Positions 7,892-16,384 are shown, numbered from the stretch's first letter. The stretch: 46,879 nt of DNA from an uncultured Lachnospiraceae bacterium (GCA_947626365.1 CANQRW010000021.1:1-46879); one strand, 5' to 3'. Numbers and translations are program-made. The notes: generated by a model from the sequence alone, not told the origin.

Positions 7892-8845
7892 ATGAACGAC
7901 AAACTATTTAACGGCTACGGCTATGTATACGAGGTCTACAAGACCAGAAGCTTCTCAAAAGCGGCAGAAAATCTGTTTATCAGTCAGTCTTCTCTCAGCG
8001 CCACTATACGCAAGATCGAACAGCGGATCGGCGTGGATATCTTTGACCGCAGCACGGTTCCCATCGGCCTGACCGAAGAGGGCGCCGAATATATCAAAGC
8101 AGTGGAAAAAATCATGGATATCGAAAATTATTTTACATCCCGGGTGCAGAGGCTGGAGGAACTGGTGACCGGTCATCTGGTCATCGGCGGCAGCAGTATC
8201 TATGTCAGCCATGTTATGGTTCCTGTCCTTGACATATTTACCAAACGCTATCCGGGCGTTCAGCTGCGCTTCATAGAAGGCGGAAGCCGGCAGCTGGAGA
8301 AGCTGCTGTCAGAAGGCTACCTGGATATGGTCATCGACAATCGGAAGCTATCCGAAGAACATTACGAAAGTCTCCCTCTTATCGAGGACGGCCTGCTGCT
8401 GGCCGTGCCCAAAGACTGGCCCGTCAATGAATCCCTGACCAAATACCAGATGACGCTGACCGATATTCTCAACAAAAAACACCTGACCGATGAAGTTCCC
8501 CTGGTTCCTCTGGATGCCTTCAAGAACCTGCCTTTCCTTCTGCTGCGGGCCGGCAATGACACCCGCAACCGGGCAGACCATTTGTTTTACCTGTACGGCA
8601 TGTCTCCCCTGGTAACTCTCAAGGTAGACCAGCAGGTATCTGCCCTGAATATGGCGAGCCACGGTCTGGCCATCACATTTATCAGCGACTGCGTGGTACA
8701 CAGCATGAGATCCGACCGCGTACTCTACTACAGGCTTCCGTCAGAAGATGTACGCCGTCAGGTAAGCATCTTCTACCGCAAAAATCATCTGCAAAACCGT
8801 TGCATGCAGGAATTTCTGCGCATAGTGGCAGAAACTAAACTATAA
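7892..8845 (+). CDS. LysR-family transcriptional regulator
   Basis: 317 residues. The N-terminal winged HTH (1-65) has the usual LysR pattern: VYKTRSFSKAAENLFISQSS, LSATIRKIEQRIGVDIFDRS and GLTEEGAEYI. A linker helix and a periplasmic-binding-fold effector domain (about 92-315; HLVIGGSSIYVSHVMVPVL, GYLDMVIDNRKL) follow. Target and ligand cannot be read from the sequence. The usual divergent target gene is absent: the upstream neighbour is the 42-residue small protein gene on the same strand, and the downstream gene is convergent. It lies between two genes that normally work together (MoxR and VWA), so it may control one of them or simply have inserted there. Confidence 0.93.
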   Translation: MNDKLFNGYGYVYEVYKTRSFSKAAENLFISQSSLSATIRKIEQRIGVDIFDRSTVPIGLTEEGAEYIKAVEKIMDIENYFTSRVQRLEELVTGHLVIGGSSIYVSHVMVPVLDIFTKRYPGVQLRFIEGGSRQLEKLLSEGYLDMVIDNRKLSEEHYESLPLIEDGLLLAVPKDWPVNESLTKYQMTLTDILNKKHLTDEVPLVPLDAFKNLPFLLLRAGNDTRNRADHLFYLYGMSPLVTLKVDQQVSALNMASHGLAITFISDCVVHSMRSDRVLYYRLPSEDVRRQVSIFYRKNHLQNRCMQEFLRIVAETKL

Positions 8846-8874
8846 TATGATCCGCGCTTTTAACTGTTTCACGG

Positions 8875-8922
8875 AATACAAAAAACGCGTCACTGGCGCA
8901 TTTTTTGCATACTGACGTAATT
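8875..8922. repeat. Interspersed terminator-like repeat, copy B
   Basis: AATACAAAAAACGCG, TCACTGG, CGCATTTTTT, GCATACTGACGTAATT. It lies between the convergent LysR and VWA genes, where an A/T-flanked hairpin could stop transcription from both sides. One stem position is mismatched (C/A). Confidence 0.8.
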
Positions 8923-8925
8923 ACC

Positions 8926-8974
8926 AAGGGCCTGCTGCAAAAATTGCTGTAGCGAATTTCTGCAGCAGGCCCTT
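8926..8974. repeat. Long inverted repeat between convergent genes
   Basis: AAGGGCCTGCTGCA (8926-8939) pairs perfectly with TGCAGCAGGCCCTT (8961-8974). The interior AAATTGC and GCGAATTT extend the stem with a bulge. No T-run follows on either strand, so it is not a standard intrinsic terminator by itself. It lies 27 bp after the VWA gene stop. Confidence 0.75.
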
Positions 8975-9001
8975 CCTGTCTGTCGTCTTATGTTCAATTT
9001 T

Positions 9002-10330
9002 CTATTTTTCTTCTCTCAGATCGGACTCTTCCAGTATCAGCTTGATGGCCCAGGACGGCACCGACTCATCCCTATACTGATCCTTGATAAACACAAAAGC
9101 CGTATCGTAAGGCGGTTTCTTCACCGGATAAATTCCCTTTCCGTCAGTGAAATAGATAAGCCCTTTCAGTTTTGTAAAGGCTCCCTGGTCCCATAGACTG
9201 CCCACATACTCAAATGCCGGGCGGAAATCCGTGCCGCCCATACCCTGAATGGTGAAATTCTTCATATATTCCGCCATCTGATCCCGGCTGGTGATCCGGA
9301 CATCCGAACGGACCTGGTCGTCACACTGGATAATATGAACATTAATCTTCCTGAAATAGCTTTCCGACTCGCCAAGCACTGCATAAGTTTCCTCCAGAAA
9401 ACGCTTCACCAGCTCTCCGGAACAGGACATGGATGTATCCACAACGATCACAAAATCCTCAATCCTGAAAATTTCCTTCGATTCCAGCGGCTCGATCAGC
9501 GGCATATTGCCATAATGCTCCAGGCCGTACGTATAATAAATATAATCAAAAGCGTCCTGATCTACCTGAACCTCTTCCTTAAGGACAGCAAACTTCCGAA
9601 GAAAATTTCTGTAATCGTACCGCTCCCGGTTTTCGATCTGCATCTGCTCCAGAAGAGTTCTTTCGTCATCCGACTTAGATTCCTCCTGAGACATGGCTTC
9701 CATCTGCGTCTGCATCTTCTCCCGGTTATCTTTCCATCTGCTCTGTCTGGGAATCGCCTGCCTCTGAGTCTTATCCTCATACCACAGTTCATGATCATCC
9801 ACCAGAAATTCAGCGGCCAGCCGGCCGTACTGACGTTCCGTCAGATTCATCTCCTGCAGCGCCTGATAGATTCCCTCCGCGGTCAATACTTTCATTTTCT
9901 TCGCCAGACGCAGATACATATCTCTGCGGAAAGGACTGGGGGCAACGTGAATGCATTTCTTATAGAGACCGTCAATGATAGATTCCATAGCGATATCGCA
10001 TGCCAGATTCCAGTAGTCCTTCGCGCGTTTCCCCCTGGTATCCATATGGCAGAACAGACAGTGAAACACCATATGCAGGTAGGCCCGGTTTACGTAAACA
10101 CGCCCTTTGCGGTACAATCCGCACAGATAGTCAGGATTATAATAAATCACAAACCCGTCAGTCCCCAGCGCAGGAATCGACGGAGCTGCCTCAAATCCCA
10201 GGCTGCTCAGGGAAATATCCAGGAAATGCATATTCAGATACAGTTCATTGCGGGCCGCCGTAAGAATCCGGACACACAATTCCACCATATCCAGCTCCTG
10301 CAGCTGACGATGTCTGACCGGGTCGGTCAT
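9002..10330 (-). CDS. DUF2201 / VWA-like protein, MoxR partner
   Basis: 442 residues. The N-terminal half resembles the putative metallopeptidase domain of DUF2201 proteins (RAYLHMVFHCLFCHM, then WNLACDIAMESIID); the His-rich helix keeps two or three histidines, but the usual HExxH is not evident. The C-terminal part is a VWA-like domain with the MIDAS-type DTSMSCSG and a later MGGTDFRPAFEYV segment, suggesting metal-dependent partner binding. Such proteins normally sit beside a MoxR ATPase, here 1.7 kb downstream across two plus-strand genes. GGAGGGG lies 5-6 nt before the ATG. It is the last gene of a probable operon with the LRR protein (36 bp apart) and the alcohol dehydrogenase. Confidence 0.85.
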   Translation of the reverse strand: MTDPVRHRQLQELDMVELCVRILTAARNELYLNMHFLDISLSSLGFEAAPSIPALGTDGFVIYYNPDYLCGLYRKGRVYVNRAYLHMVFHCLFCHMDTRGKRAKDYWNLACDIAMESIIDGLYKKCIHVAPSPFRRDMYLRLAKKMKVLTAEGIYQALQEMNLTERQYGRLAAEFLVDDHELWYEDKTQRQAIPRQSRWKDNREKMQTQMEAMSQEESKSDDERTLLEQMQIENRERYDYRNFLRKFAVLKEEVQVDQDAFDYIYYTYGLEHYGNMPLIEPLESKEIFRIEDFVIVVDTSMSCSGELVKRFLEETYAVLGESESYFRKINVHIIQCDDQVRSDVRITSRDQMAEYMKNFTIQGMGGTDFRPAFEYVGSLWDQGAFTKLKGLIYFTDGKGIYPVKKPPYDTAFVFIKDQYRDESVPSWAIKLILEESDLREEK

Positions 10331-10365
10331 ATCGCTCCCCTCCTGTCCTGTAGCTTATTTCAGCA

Positions 10366-11490
10366 TCAAATAGAAAATCTCCTTCGCTTTACGGCTCCGG
10401 AGCGGCGCTTCTGCTCCATAAGGTAGCTGACGGCCGCTCCGCTGCCTGCCCTGTTGGCCGCATTCAGCAGACGGTCCATCTGGTCCCCGTCATACGTAAT
10501 GTTGGCAAACAGCCACTGAAGCTGCTCCATATCTTCCTGCCGGACTGCCTGACATGCCGCTGTCACTCCGTGCTCCATCAGGTAATCCATATACATTTTT
10601 CTATAATTTTCTTCCAATCTATAAGGATACATCAGCCGCCCAAGCGCCAAGCGGGCTGCCAGCTCCTCCGGCTCCTGAACCTGCACATGGGCAAAAAGAC
10701 TGTCGTACTCTTTGAACTGAAACTGGGTCTGAACAAATGCATTCCGATACCTCTGGCCGCAGCCGTGGGTCTGAGTCACTAAAATCCTTGCCGGTGTATT
10801 CTCCACCGCCTCCTCAAAATATTCCGGAAAAATCAGGCGGGTATCCGGCTGAAGCGGTCCGGAACCTGCCGCCGGGTCTGCGGCTGTATTTGCCGTTGGA
10901 TTTGCTGTCGGATTTGCTGTCGAATCCGTTACCGAATTCCGGAAATACAAAACCTCCAGCGTCTGCCGCAGCTCCGCCAGAATATCTCTCATGCAGGACC
11001 GCCGCTCTTCATCGACATGAAACGTCAGCTGCCGCACGCCGAAACAGCCGTTGAACACACCTGCGCCCCAGTCTAAAGTGACAGAATATATTTCCAGCTT
11101 TCTCAGCCGCTCACAGTTATAGAATGCGTAAGCCCCCACTCTCTGAAGACTCCGGGGAAGGCACAGCTCCTCCAGACGGCTTCCTTCCAGAAAAGGAAAT
11201 TCTTCCGGACCGCCGCCTGTCATCCGGTTCTCCCTCAAGGCATAATTCTCCCTTACACCGCCCGGCGGTCCATCCTCTGCCGTTTCTGTCTCCGAATCCC
11301 ACCAGAAGGCCTCCGGATTCTCTGACATGCCGAAGGCCCTGTGGGAAGAAAAGGCATAGGGCGCCAGGTCTGTCACCGGCAGTCCCCGAATCATATCCGG
11401 AATCACTGCCAGACTATCCAGGCTGCGGCATTTCAAAATCCGAATGATGTCTCTGCCCTGCCGTGATACTTTTTCACACAAAAACATCAT
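10366..11490 (-). CDS. Leucine-rich repeat (BspA/LRR_5-type) protein
   Basis: 374 residues, no signal peptide, so probably cytoplasmic. The middle shows BspA-type repeats: LEELCLPRSLQRVGAYAFYN, CERLRKLEIYSV, GAGVFNGCFGVRQLTF. A short Thr/Ala/Asn/Pro tandem (TANP repeated, about 195-215) forms a low-complexity spacer that may vary in length. The C-terminal region (about 270-370) contains ankyrin-like pieces (LMEHGVTAACQAV, EDMEQLQWLFANI). The ATG is 1 nt after the dehydrogenase stop, and the VWA gene follows after 36 bp, so it belongs to that operon. This kind of protein is often found next to DUF2201/MoxR pairs in Clostridia (from memory) and may act as an interaction adaptor. Function unknown. 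Confidence 0.75.
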   Translation of the reverse strand: MMFLCEKVSRQGRDIIRILKCRSLDSLAVIPDMIRGLPVTDLAPYAFSSHRAFGMSENPEAFWWDSETETAEDGPPGGVRENYALRENRMTGGGPEEFPFLEGSRLEELCLPRSLQRVGAYAFYNCERLRKLEIYSVTLDWGAGVFNGCFGVRQLTFHVDEERRSCMRDILAELRQTLEVLYFRNSVTDSTANPTANPTANTAADPAAGSGPLQPDTRLIFPEYFEEAVENTPARILVTQTHGCGQRYRNAFVQTQFQFKEYDSLFAHVQVQEPEELAARLALGRLMYPYRLEENYRKMYMDYLMEHGVTAACQAVRQEDMEQLQWLFANITYDGDQMDRLLNAANRAGSGAAVSYLMEQKRRSGAVKRRRFSI

Positions 11491-11491
11491 T

Positions 11492-12691
11492 TCAGGCTTC
11501 CACCCGCTCCATTCCTGCCGCCATTCGATAGATTGCTGCCATATCTGCCTTATGCAGTACTTTCACCACGCCCAGATTATCATTGAAAGCAATACTGCAT
11601 TTCTCAGCCATAAGTTCGATCTGTTCCGGTGTCGGGTCAACGCCCAGCTCCTGCATGCAGGTAGGCATTCCAATCGCGCGGTAGAAATCTTCCATGGCCT
11701 CGATGCCCTTACGAATGGTCGCATCCTGGTCAGCCTGAGGTTCCACTCCCAGAACTCTGGTTACAAACTGCTCGAAGCGTCCGGGATTCTCCTTATACAC
11801 GTATCTTGCCCAGCTTCCCCAGATCGCAGTCAGGCCGGCGCCGTGAGCCACATCGAACATTCCGCCGATCTCATGCTCCATACGGTGGCAGGACCAGTCG
11901 CCGCCGTCGGTTCCGCAGCCGGTCAGGCCGTTGTGGGACAGGCTGCTGGCCCACATGATCTCCGCCCTGGCTTCATAGTTATCCGGGTGATCTGTAAGGA
12001 TCAGCGCATTGTGAATCACTGTCCGCATCAAGCCTTCCGCCAGACTGTCCGTCAGTTCCATGTTGTCGCAGTGGTTCAGATAACGCTCCATAGTATGCAT
12101 CAGGATATCGGCGCAGCCACAGGCCGTCTGATATGCAGGCAGCGTCATAGTAAGCTCCGGATTCATGATGGCAAATTTGGCCCGGCAGGCGTTATTATTG
12201 CACCCCCTCTTGATACCGCCCTCTTCTTTAGTAATCACGGAAGAATCGCTCATCTCGCTTCCGGCCGCCGCAATAGTCACAATGGCGCCCAGCGGCATAC
12301 AGGAGGAAGGCACCCGCTTCCTGTCATAGAAATCCCACACGTCTCCGCCGTTGGCAATCCCATAACCGATAGCCTTAGCAGAATCGATGACGCTTCCGCC
12401 GCCTACCGGCAGAAGGAAGTCTACTCCCTCCTTACGGCACAGTTCGATTCCCTCATACACCAGAGACAGATGAGGATTAGGAACTACGCCCCCCAACTCC
12501 ACATAAGCGATTCCGGCTTCTTCCAGGGACTTTCTTACTTTTCCCAAAAGACCTGTACGCTCGGCGCTGCCTCCACCATAATGGAGCAGCACTTTGGTAC
12601 CTCCAAACTCTTTGACCAGCGCGCCCGCCTGCGCTTCCGTCCCGCGGCCGAAAACTACTTTCGTCGGCGCATAGTACGTAAAATTATTCAT
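11492..12691 (-). CDS. Iron-containing alcohol dehydrogenase (butanol dehydrogenase/YqhD type)
   Basis: 399 residues, NAD(P)H-dependent reduction of aldehydes to alcohols. The Rossmann half begins NNFTYYAPTKVVFGRG and has the coenzyme-binding LPVGGGSVIDSAKAI. The metal-binding helical half includes CGCADILMHTMERY, HNGLTG and MFDVAHGAGL, with the Asp and His ligands expected for the family. Length is normal. GGAAGGATG precedes the ATG at about 7 nt. It is the first gene of the operon ADH-LRR-VWA (1-nt and 36-bp spacings). Substrate cannot be told from sequence. No strong promoter is visible between it and the tRNA terminator at 12774. Confidence 0.93.
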   Translation of the reverse strand: MNNFTYYAPTKVVFGRGTEAQAGALVKEFGGTKVLLHYGGGSAERTGLLGKVRKSLEEAGIAYVELGGVVPNPHLSLVYEGIELCRKEGVDFLLPVGGGSVIDSAKAIGYGIANGGDVWDFYDRKRVPSSCMPLGAIVTIAAAGSEMSDSSVITKEEGGIKRGCNNNACRAKFAIMNPELTMTLPAYQTACGCADILMHTMERYLNHCDNMELTDSLAEGLMRTVIHNALILTDHPDNYEARAEIMWASSLSHNGLTGCGTDGGDWSCHRMEHEIGGMFDVAHGAGLTAIWGSWARYVYKENPGRFEQFVTRVLGVEPQADQDATIRKGIEAMEDFYRAIGMPTCMQELGVDPTPEQIELMAEKCSIAFNDNLGVVKVLHKADMAAIYRMAAGMERVEA

Positions 12692-12773
12692 AACTTCATC
12701 CTTCCTTTCTTTACCGTATTTTCATATCCTTTTTCAGATTCACTAACCGCCTTTTAACCTCTGCATTTACAAC

Positions 12774-12796
12774 AAAAACCCCTGAAAAATCAGGGG
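12774..12796 (-). terminator. Terminator of the tRNA-Phe/tRNA-Gly unit
   Basis: On the minus strand CCCCTGA (12796-12790) pairs with TCAGGGG (12785-12779), followed by TTTTTG. It lies directly after the tRNA-Gly. Confidence 0.9.
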
Positions 12797-12803
12797 CCGC
12801 GAG

Positions 12804-12874
12804 AGCAGGCGATGGGAATCGAACCCACGTATCCAGCTTGGAAGGCTAGTGTTCTACCATTGAACCACGCCTGC
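12804..12874 (-). tRNA. tRNA-Gly (TCC)
   Basis: The acceptor stem GCAGGCG/CGCCTGC closes exactly, the anticodon loop is CTTCCAA (TCC), the T-loop is GGTTCGATTCC-like and the discriminator is U, as expected for bacterial glycine tRNA. CCA is not encoded. Confidence 0.97.
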
Positions 12875-12877
12875 ATA

Positions 12878-12950
<73 letters not shown>

Positions 12951-12991
12951 TCATCCGGTACTGTGGAATCCCACTGCGCCGGACAGGATGT

Positions 12992-13020
12992 ATTTTACAA
13001 TATTTCCGGGAATGTGTCAA
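12992..13020 (-). promoter_or_regulatory. Strong promoter of the tRNA unit
   Basis: On the minus strand a perfect TTGACA (13020-13015), 17-bp spacer and TAAAAT (12997-12992), about 42 bp before the tRNA-Phe 5' end. Confidence 0.85.
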
Positions 13021-13064
13021 CAGTTTTTCTTATGCCGCATCCGACAAATCAACTCCAGATCGCC

Positions 13065-13108
13065 AATACAAACAAAGCGTCACTGGCGCTCTGCTCGCAT
13101 ACTGACGT
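13065..13108. repeat. Interspersed terminator-like repeat, copy C
   Basis: AATACAAACAAAGCG, TCACTGG, CGCTCTGCTC, GCATACTGACGT. The stem is AGCG/CGCT instead of CGCG/CGCG, a change on both arms that keeps pairing. It is joined head-to-tail to copy D. Confidence 0.8.
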
Positions 13109-13153
13109 AATACAAAAACGCGTCGCTGGCGCGTTTTTTGCATACTGACGTAA
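13109..13153. repeat. Interspersed terminator-like repeat, copy D
   Basis: AATACAAAAACGCG, TCGCTGG, CGCGTTTTTT, GCATACTGACGTAA. The arms AAAAACGCG and CGCGTTTTT are a perfect 9-bp inverted repeat around a 7-nt loop. It lies 65 bp after the end of the Gfo/Idh operon (minus strand) and could be its terminator. Confidence 0.85.
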
Positions 13154-13217
13154 ACTACAAGCGGAGGCCGTCATCTTGCGGATTGGGCAGCCGCCTGCAT
13201 CCCGGGAGATACCCCGG

Positions 13218-14219
13218 TCACACCCTCACCGTCTTTCCGGTCCGTCCCGACTCCTGGATGGCATCAATCAGCCGAATACTCATAAGGGCGTCCCTCACAT
13301 GAAGATAATCCCCGCTGTCGTTCTCCAGGGCCTCATAAAACAGGGCAATCAGTTTCTCATGGCTGGAACCGTAGTAGAACTTGGCGCCGGGAAGCCGCTT
13401 GTCCTCCGTCAGCTTTCTCCATCTGCCATCCGCATCCAGCCGGAACAGGGTATTGTCCATAATCATGAACTCTCCCTTCTCCAGACGCACACGAACCTGA
13501 ACGCTTTCATTGCCATAGTTGGCATTGGTCGCCATAAACAGGCCATGGGCTCCATTGGCATAATCCAACCGGGCCGTAACCGTGTCCTCCACCTCGATGT
13601 CGTAATCCAGCATCTGGCTGACCGTACCTTTTACCGATGCAATCGGCCCGCCCAGAAAATACAGAAGATCCAGGGTGTGAACTGACTGATTGATCATACA
13701 GCCGCCTCCGGCTGTAGCCCATTTGCCCCGCCAGGGTTTTCTCTCATAATACTCTCTCGGCCGGCACCAAACCACCAGCCCTCTGGTTCCGGTCACCTGG
13801 CCGTACTCACCGCTGTCGATCAGCGCCTTCAGCGCTTCCACGGAATTGTTGTAGCGGTTCTGCAGGCAGATACCCATATGGATATCAGGATGACTCTCCT
13901 CAAAAGCCGCGAACTGCTCTGCTTCCCTGCTGTTCAGCGCCATGGGCTTCTCACAGAATACATGAACACCCATCTCGGCAGCCGCCTCAGACACCGGCAC
14001 ATGAAGATAATGAGGCAGGCAGATATGAACCGCATCCGGACGTTCTTTCGCAAGCATCTCCCGATACTCTGTATAAAACGGTATCCCGGCAGGTGCATCG
14101 GCCTGCCGGGTCTCATCGATATCGCAGACAGCCGCCAGGGTAATACCGGGATTATTCATGATTGCCGAAATATGAGTTCCCGAAATATCCCCCAGGCCTA
14201 TGACAGCTGCTCTTTTCAT
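13218..14219 (-). CDS. Gfo/Idh/MocA-family oxidoreductase 1
   Basis: 333 residues. The N-terminal Rossmann fold begins RAAVIGLGDISGTHISAI and the family signature CEKPMALNSREAE is intact; the C-terminal half has the usual GGCMINQSVHTLDLLYFLGG helix with the conserved His. It should oxidise or reduce a sugar or cyclitol with NAD(P). GGAGG lies 9 nt before the ATG. It is the last gene of a tight operon (15-bp gaps) with a second Gfo/Idh protein and a TIM-barrel isomerase, so the three probably work on one uncommon sugar or glycoside. The substrate is not readable. No transporter or kinase is in the operon. Confidence 0.92.
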   Translation of the reverse strand: MKRAAVIGLGDISGTHISAIMNNPGITLAAVCDIDETRQADAPAGIPFYTEYREMLAKERPDAVHICLPHYLHVPVSEAAAEMGVHVFCEKPMALNSREAEQFAAFEESHPDIHMGICLQNRYNNSVEALKALIDSGEYGQVTGTRGLVVWCRPREYYERKPWRGKWATAGGGCMINQSVHTLDLLYFLGGPIASVKGTVSQMLDYDIEVEDTVTARLDYANGAHGLFMATNANYGNESVQVRVRLEKGEFMIMDNTLFRLDADGRWRKLTEDKRLPGAKFYYGSSHEKLIALFYEALENDSGDYLHVRDALMSIRLIDAIQESGRTGKTVRV

Positions 14220-14234
14220 AAATGAATATCCTCC

Positions 14235-15413
14235 TTAACGGGTGGGGAATTTGCCCTCCGCCGCGATCTTTTTGTTCAGCTCTGCCAAATACAGATCCTC
14301 ATCCACCGGATTGTCCACCTCTTTCCCCAGCCAGGAAGACAGAAGAATCGCGTTGGCCAGGTTCACCCCGTTGATGCCGTCGGAACCGGGAGCCAGAAGA
14401 GGCTCGCCCTCCAAAATATGTTTCGCGAAATTCTCCATAACCGTGATGTGCTGCTGGCCCCAGACCTCGTTACTCTCAATGGTCTCCGTGGTATACATAT
14501 CCCCGGCGCCGGCAGAGTTGCCCCTGGTCAGCTTTTCCACTTCGCCCATGGTCATGGTGGCATTCATCTCATCCTCTGTCTTGTTCAGCCGGTATACCGT
14601 AGCTTTGACGCTGCCCTCCACCACGATCTTTCCATTATCCAGGTCAATCTCCAGACGGTCGGTGCCCAGCGGATCATGAGTACAGGTGATAAAGCTTCCC
14701 GTGGCTCCATTGGGATATTCCGTCACCACGGTAACATCATTTTCCACAACAATGTCCCTGTGACATCCGTAAATACATTTGGCGTAAACCTTACTGGGAA
14801 TACCGCAGATCCACTGCCACAGATCCAGCTGGTGGGGAGCCTGATTCACCAGGACGCCTCCGCCCTCTCCGCCCCAGGTCGCACGCCATGCGCTCTGGCG
14901 GTAATAGCTGTCGGGACGCCACCAGGAATTGATGATCCAGTTGGTCCGCCGCATCTGGCCCAGTTCCCCGGAAGCCACGATCTTGCGGATCTTCTGATAC
15001 AATGTGTTGGTTCTCTGGTTGAACATGATGCCGAAGGAAACCTCCGGATGTGCCGCCGCGCATTCATTCATCTCACGGACTGCCTTGGCGTACACGCCGG
15101 CCGGCTTCTCCACCAGCACATTCATACCATGTTCCATACAATAAACAGCAATCTCCGGGTGCAGGTAGTGAGGCACTGTGGTGATGACCGCATCCACCTT
15201 GCCGGAATTTACCAGATCCTTCCAATCCTTATAAAACGGCACATCCGGATACATTTCCCGGCATTTCTCTTCCTTGGCCGGGTCGATATCACAAAGCGCT
15301 CCCAGCGTGCTGTGAGGCATGGGCTGAGCGCCGGAAGTTCCGGTCAGATGCCTGGAATACGATGTTCCCTGTGTTCCCACACCGATAATACCATAACGAA
15401 CCTTCTTATCCAT
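14235..15413 (-). CDS. Gfo/Idh/MocA-family oxidoreductase 2
   Basis: 392 residues from the second of two close ATG codons (15413), which is 8 nt from GGGGG; the first (15419) is too close to it. The Rossmann motif is GIIGVGTQGTSYSRHL, the family signature LVEKPAGVYAKAVREMN, and the substrate-half helix GGVLVNQAPHQLDLWQWICG. It is longer than its neighbour, as in sugar dehydrogenases acting on glycosides or amino sugars. It lies between the isomerase gene and oxidoreductase 1 with 15-bp gaps on both sides. Two different oxidoreductases in one unit suggest oxidation at one step and reduction or epimerisation at another (inference). Confidence 0.92.
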   Translation of the reverse strand: MDKKVRYGIIGVGTQGTSYSRHLTGTSGAQPMPHSTLGALCDIDPAKEEKCREMYPDVPFYKDWKDLVNSGKVDAVITTVPHYLHPEIAVYCMEHGMNVLVEKPAGVYAKAVREMNECAAAHPEVSFGIMFNQRTNTLYQKIRKIVASGELGQMRRTNWIINSWWRPDSYYRQSAWRATWGGEGGGVLVNQAPHQLDLWQWICGIPSKVYAKCIYGCHRDIVVENDVTVVTEYPNGATGSFITCTHDPLGTDRLEIDLDNGKIVVEGSVKATVYRLNKTEDEMNATMTMGEVEKLTRGNSAGAGDMYTTETIESNEVWGQQHITVMENFAKHILEGEPLLAPGSDGINGVNLANAILLSSWLGKEVDNPVDEDLYLAELNKKIAAEGKFPTR

Positions 15414-15428
15414 CTTCATTTCCCCCTT

Positions 15429-16304
15429 TTATCCAATCTCATCCAGAATCTTGCAGAGCGCATGATACTGTGCGCCATAGGCCTCGGCTCCGGTCTGGAA
15501 TCGGTTTCTCAGCAGATTATCCTTCGCATTGTTCTCCAAGGATGTAAACGTGGAGAATACTCTCAGATGAGGCTCCAGGGTCAGAAAACCCTTATAGCCG
15601 TCTTTATTGATCGCCTGATCTAAAATTTCCTTGATCCTGCCGTCTCCGGTTCCGCACAGGACATTTTCACGATTAGAATACAGGGCATCCTTCACATGAA
15701 TATAGGAAATATAGGGCCGCAGCATGTTCCAGCATTCCACCGTATCCTCGCCGCACTGAACAAAATTAGCGAAATCATAAGCGCTCCTCATTCCTCTGGG
15801 CGCGAATCTCTCCATGATCTCCACGCAGCGGCTGCCGATATCGCCGTAGATGTCCTTCTCATTCTCATGAAGAAGGGTAACTCCGTACTTCTCGCCAATC
15901 TCCATGAATTTCTCCATCTTTTCAAGAACCGCTTCCCTGTAGTCTGCAGGATCCTTGCCTTCCGGCATGAAGAAGCTGAATATGCGGACATACTGACAAT
16001 CCAGAATCCTGCACATCTGACAGATGGTATCCAGCTGAACCAGCTGCTTTTGATAGCCTTCTTCATCTTCAATATTCACCTTGCCAATGGGAGAACCGAT
16101 GGACGACACTTTCACTCCTGCCTTCTGCAGTTTGGGAAGAAGCTTCTCCTGAACTTCCTCCAGCGTGTAATCCGCAATTCCCTTGCCATCCGCAGCCCGC
16201 AGGCAGATATAGCCCATGCCCAGTTCCGTCACCGTCTTCAGCTGTTCCTCGAAATCCGGGCAGATTTCATCAGCAAACCCGGATATTATAACCTTGTCAT
16301 TCAT
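15429..16304 (-). CDS. Sugar phosphate isomerase/epimerase-like TIM-barrel protein
   Basis: About 291 residues, xylose-isomerase-like TIM barrel (AP endonuclease 2 superfamily). The start at 16304 fits AAGGAGG at 7 nt. Recognisable strands and metal-site regions are ISGFADEICPDFEEQL, GMGYICLRAADGKGI, VKVSSIGSPIG, TLLHENEKDIYGD, SAYDFANFVQCGED, ISYIHVKDAL and GFLTLEPHL, which supply the Glu, Asp/Asn, His and Glu ligands for a divalent metal. It probably catalyses isomerisation, epimerisation or a keto-sugar elimination in the pathway of the two downstream oxidoreductases. First gene of the operon; an inverted repeat at 16368-16384 lies in its upstream region. Confidence 0.88.
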   Translation of the reverse strand: MNDKVIISGFADEICPDFEEQLKTVTELGMGYICLRAADGKGIADYTLEEVQEKLLPKLQKAGVKVSSIGSPIGKVNIEDEEGYQKQLVQLDTICQMCRILDCQYVRIFSFFMPEGKDPADYREAVLEKMEKFMEIGEKYGVTLLHENEKDIYGDIGSRCVEIMERFAPRGMRSAYDFANFVQCGEDTVECWNMLRPYISYIHVKDALYSNRENVLCGTGDGRIKEILDQAINKDGYKGFLTLEPHLRVFSTFTSLENNAKDNLLRNRFQTGAEAYGAQYHALCKILDEIG

Positions 16305-16367
16305 TACCTGTCCTCCTTGAGAATCTGTGGCCAATCGGTCAGTATATTACCGCCTGTTATCATACCA

Positions 16368-16384
16368 CAGTTTCCTCCAAACTG
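16368..16384. promoter_or_regulatory. Inverted repeat upstream of the isomerase/oxidoreductase operon
   Basis: CAGTTT-CCTCC-AAACTG is a perfect 6-bp inverted repeat. On the minus strand it is directly followed by TGG and a -10-like TATGAT (16366-16361), with no good -35 box, so a regulator binding between -35 and -10 is plausible. Confidence 0.4.

Noticed and set aside
11444-12757. Plus-strand open frame (437 codons) opposite the alcohol dehydrogenase
   Set aside because: Shadow of a well-defined dehydrogenase; His/Arg-rich composition without motif.
13065-13153. Tandem C/D copies read as a start of a CRISPR-like array
   Set aside because: The units join without spacers and other copies are dispersed at gene ends.
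14418-15623. Plus-strand open frame (401 codons) opposite Gfo/Idh 2
   Set aside because: Shadow of a clear oxidoreductase; no ribosome binding site.
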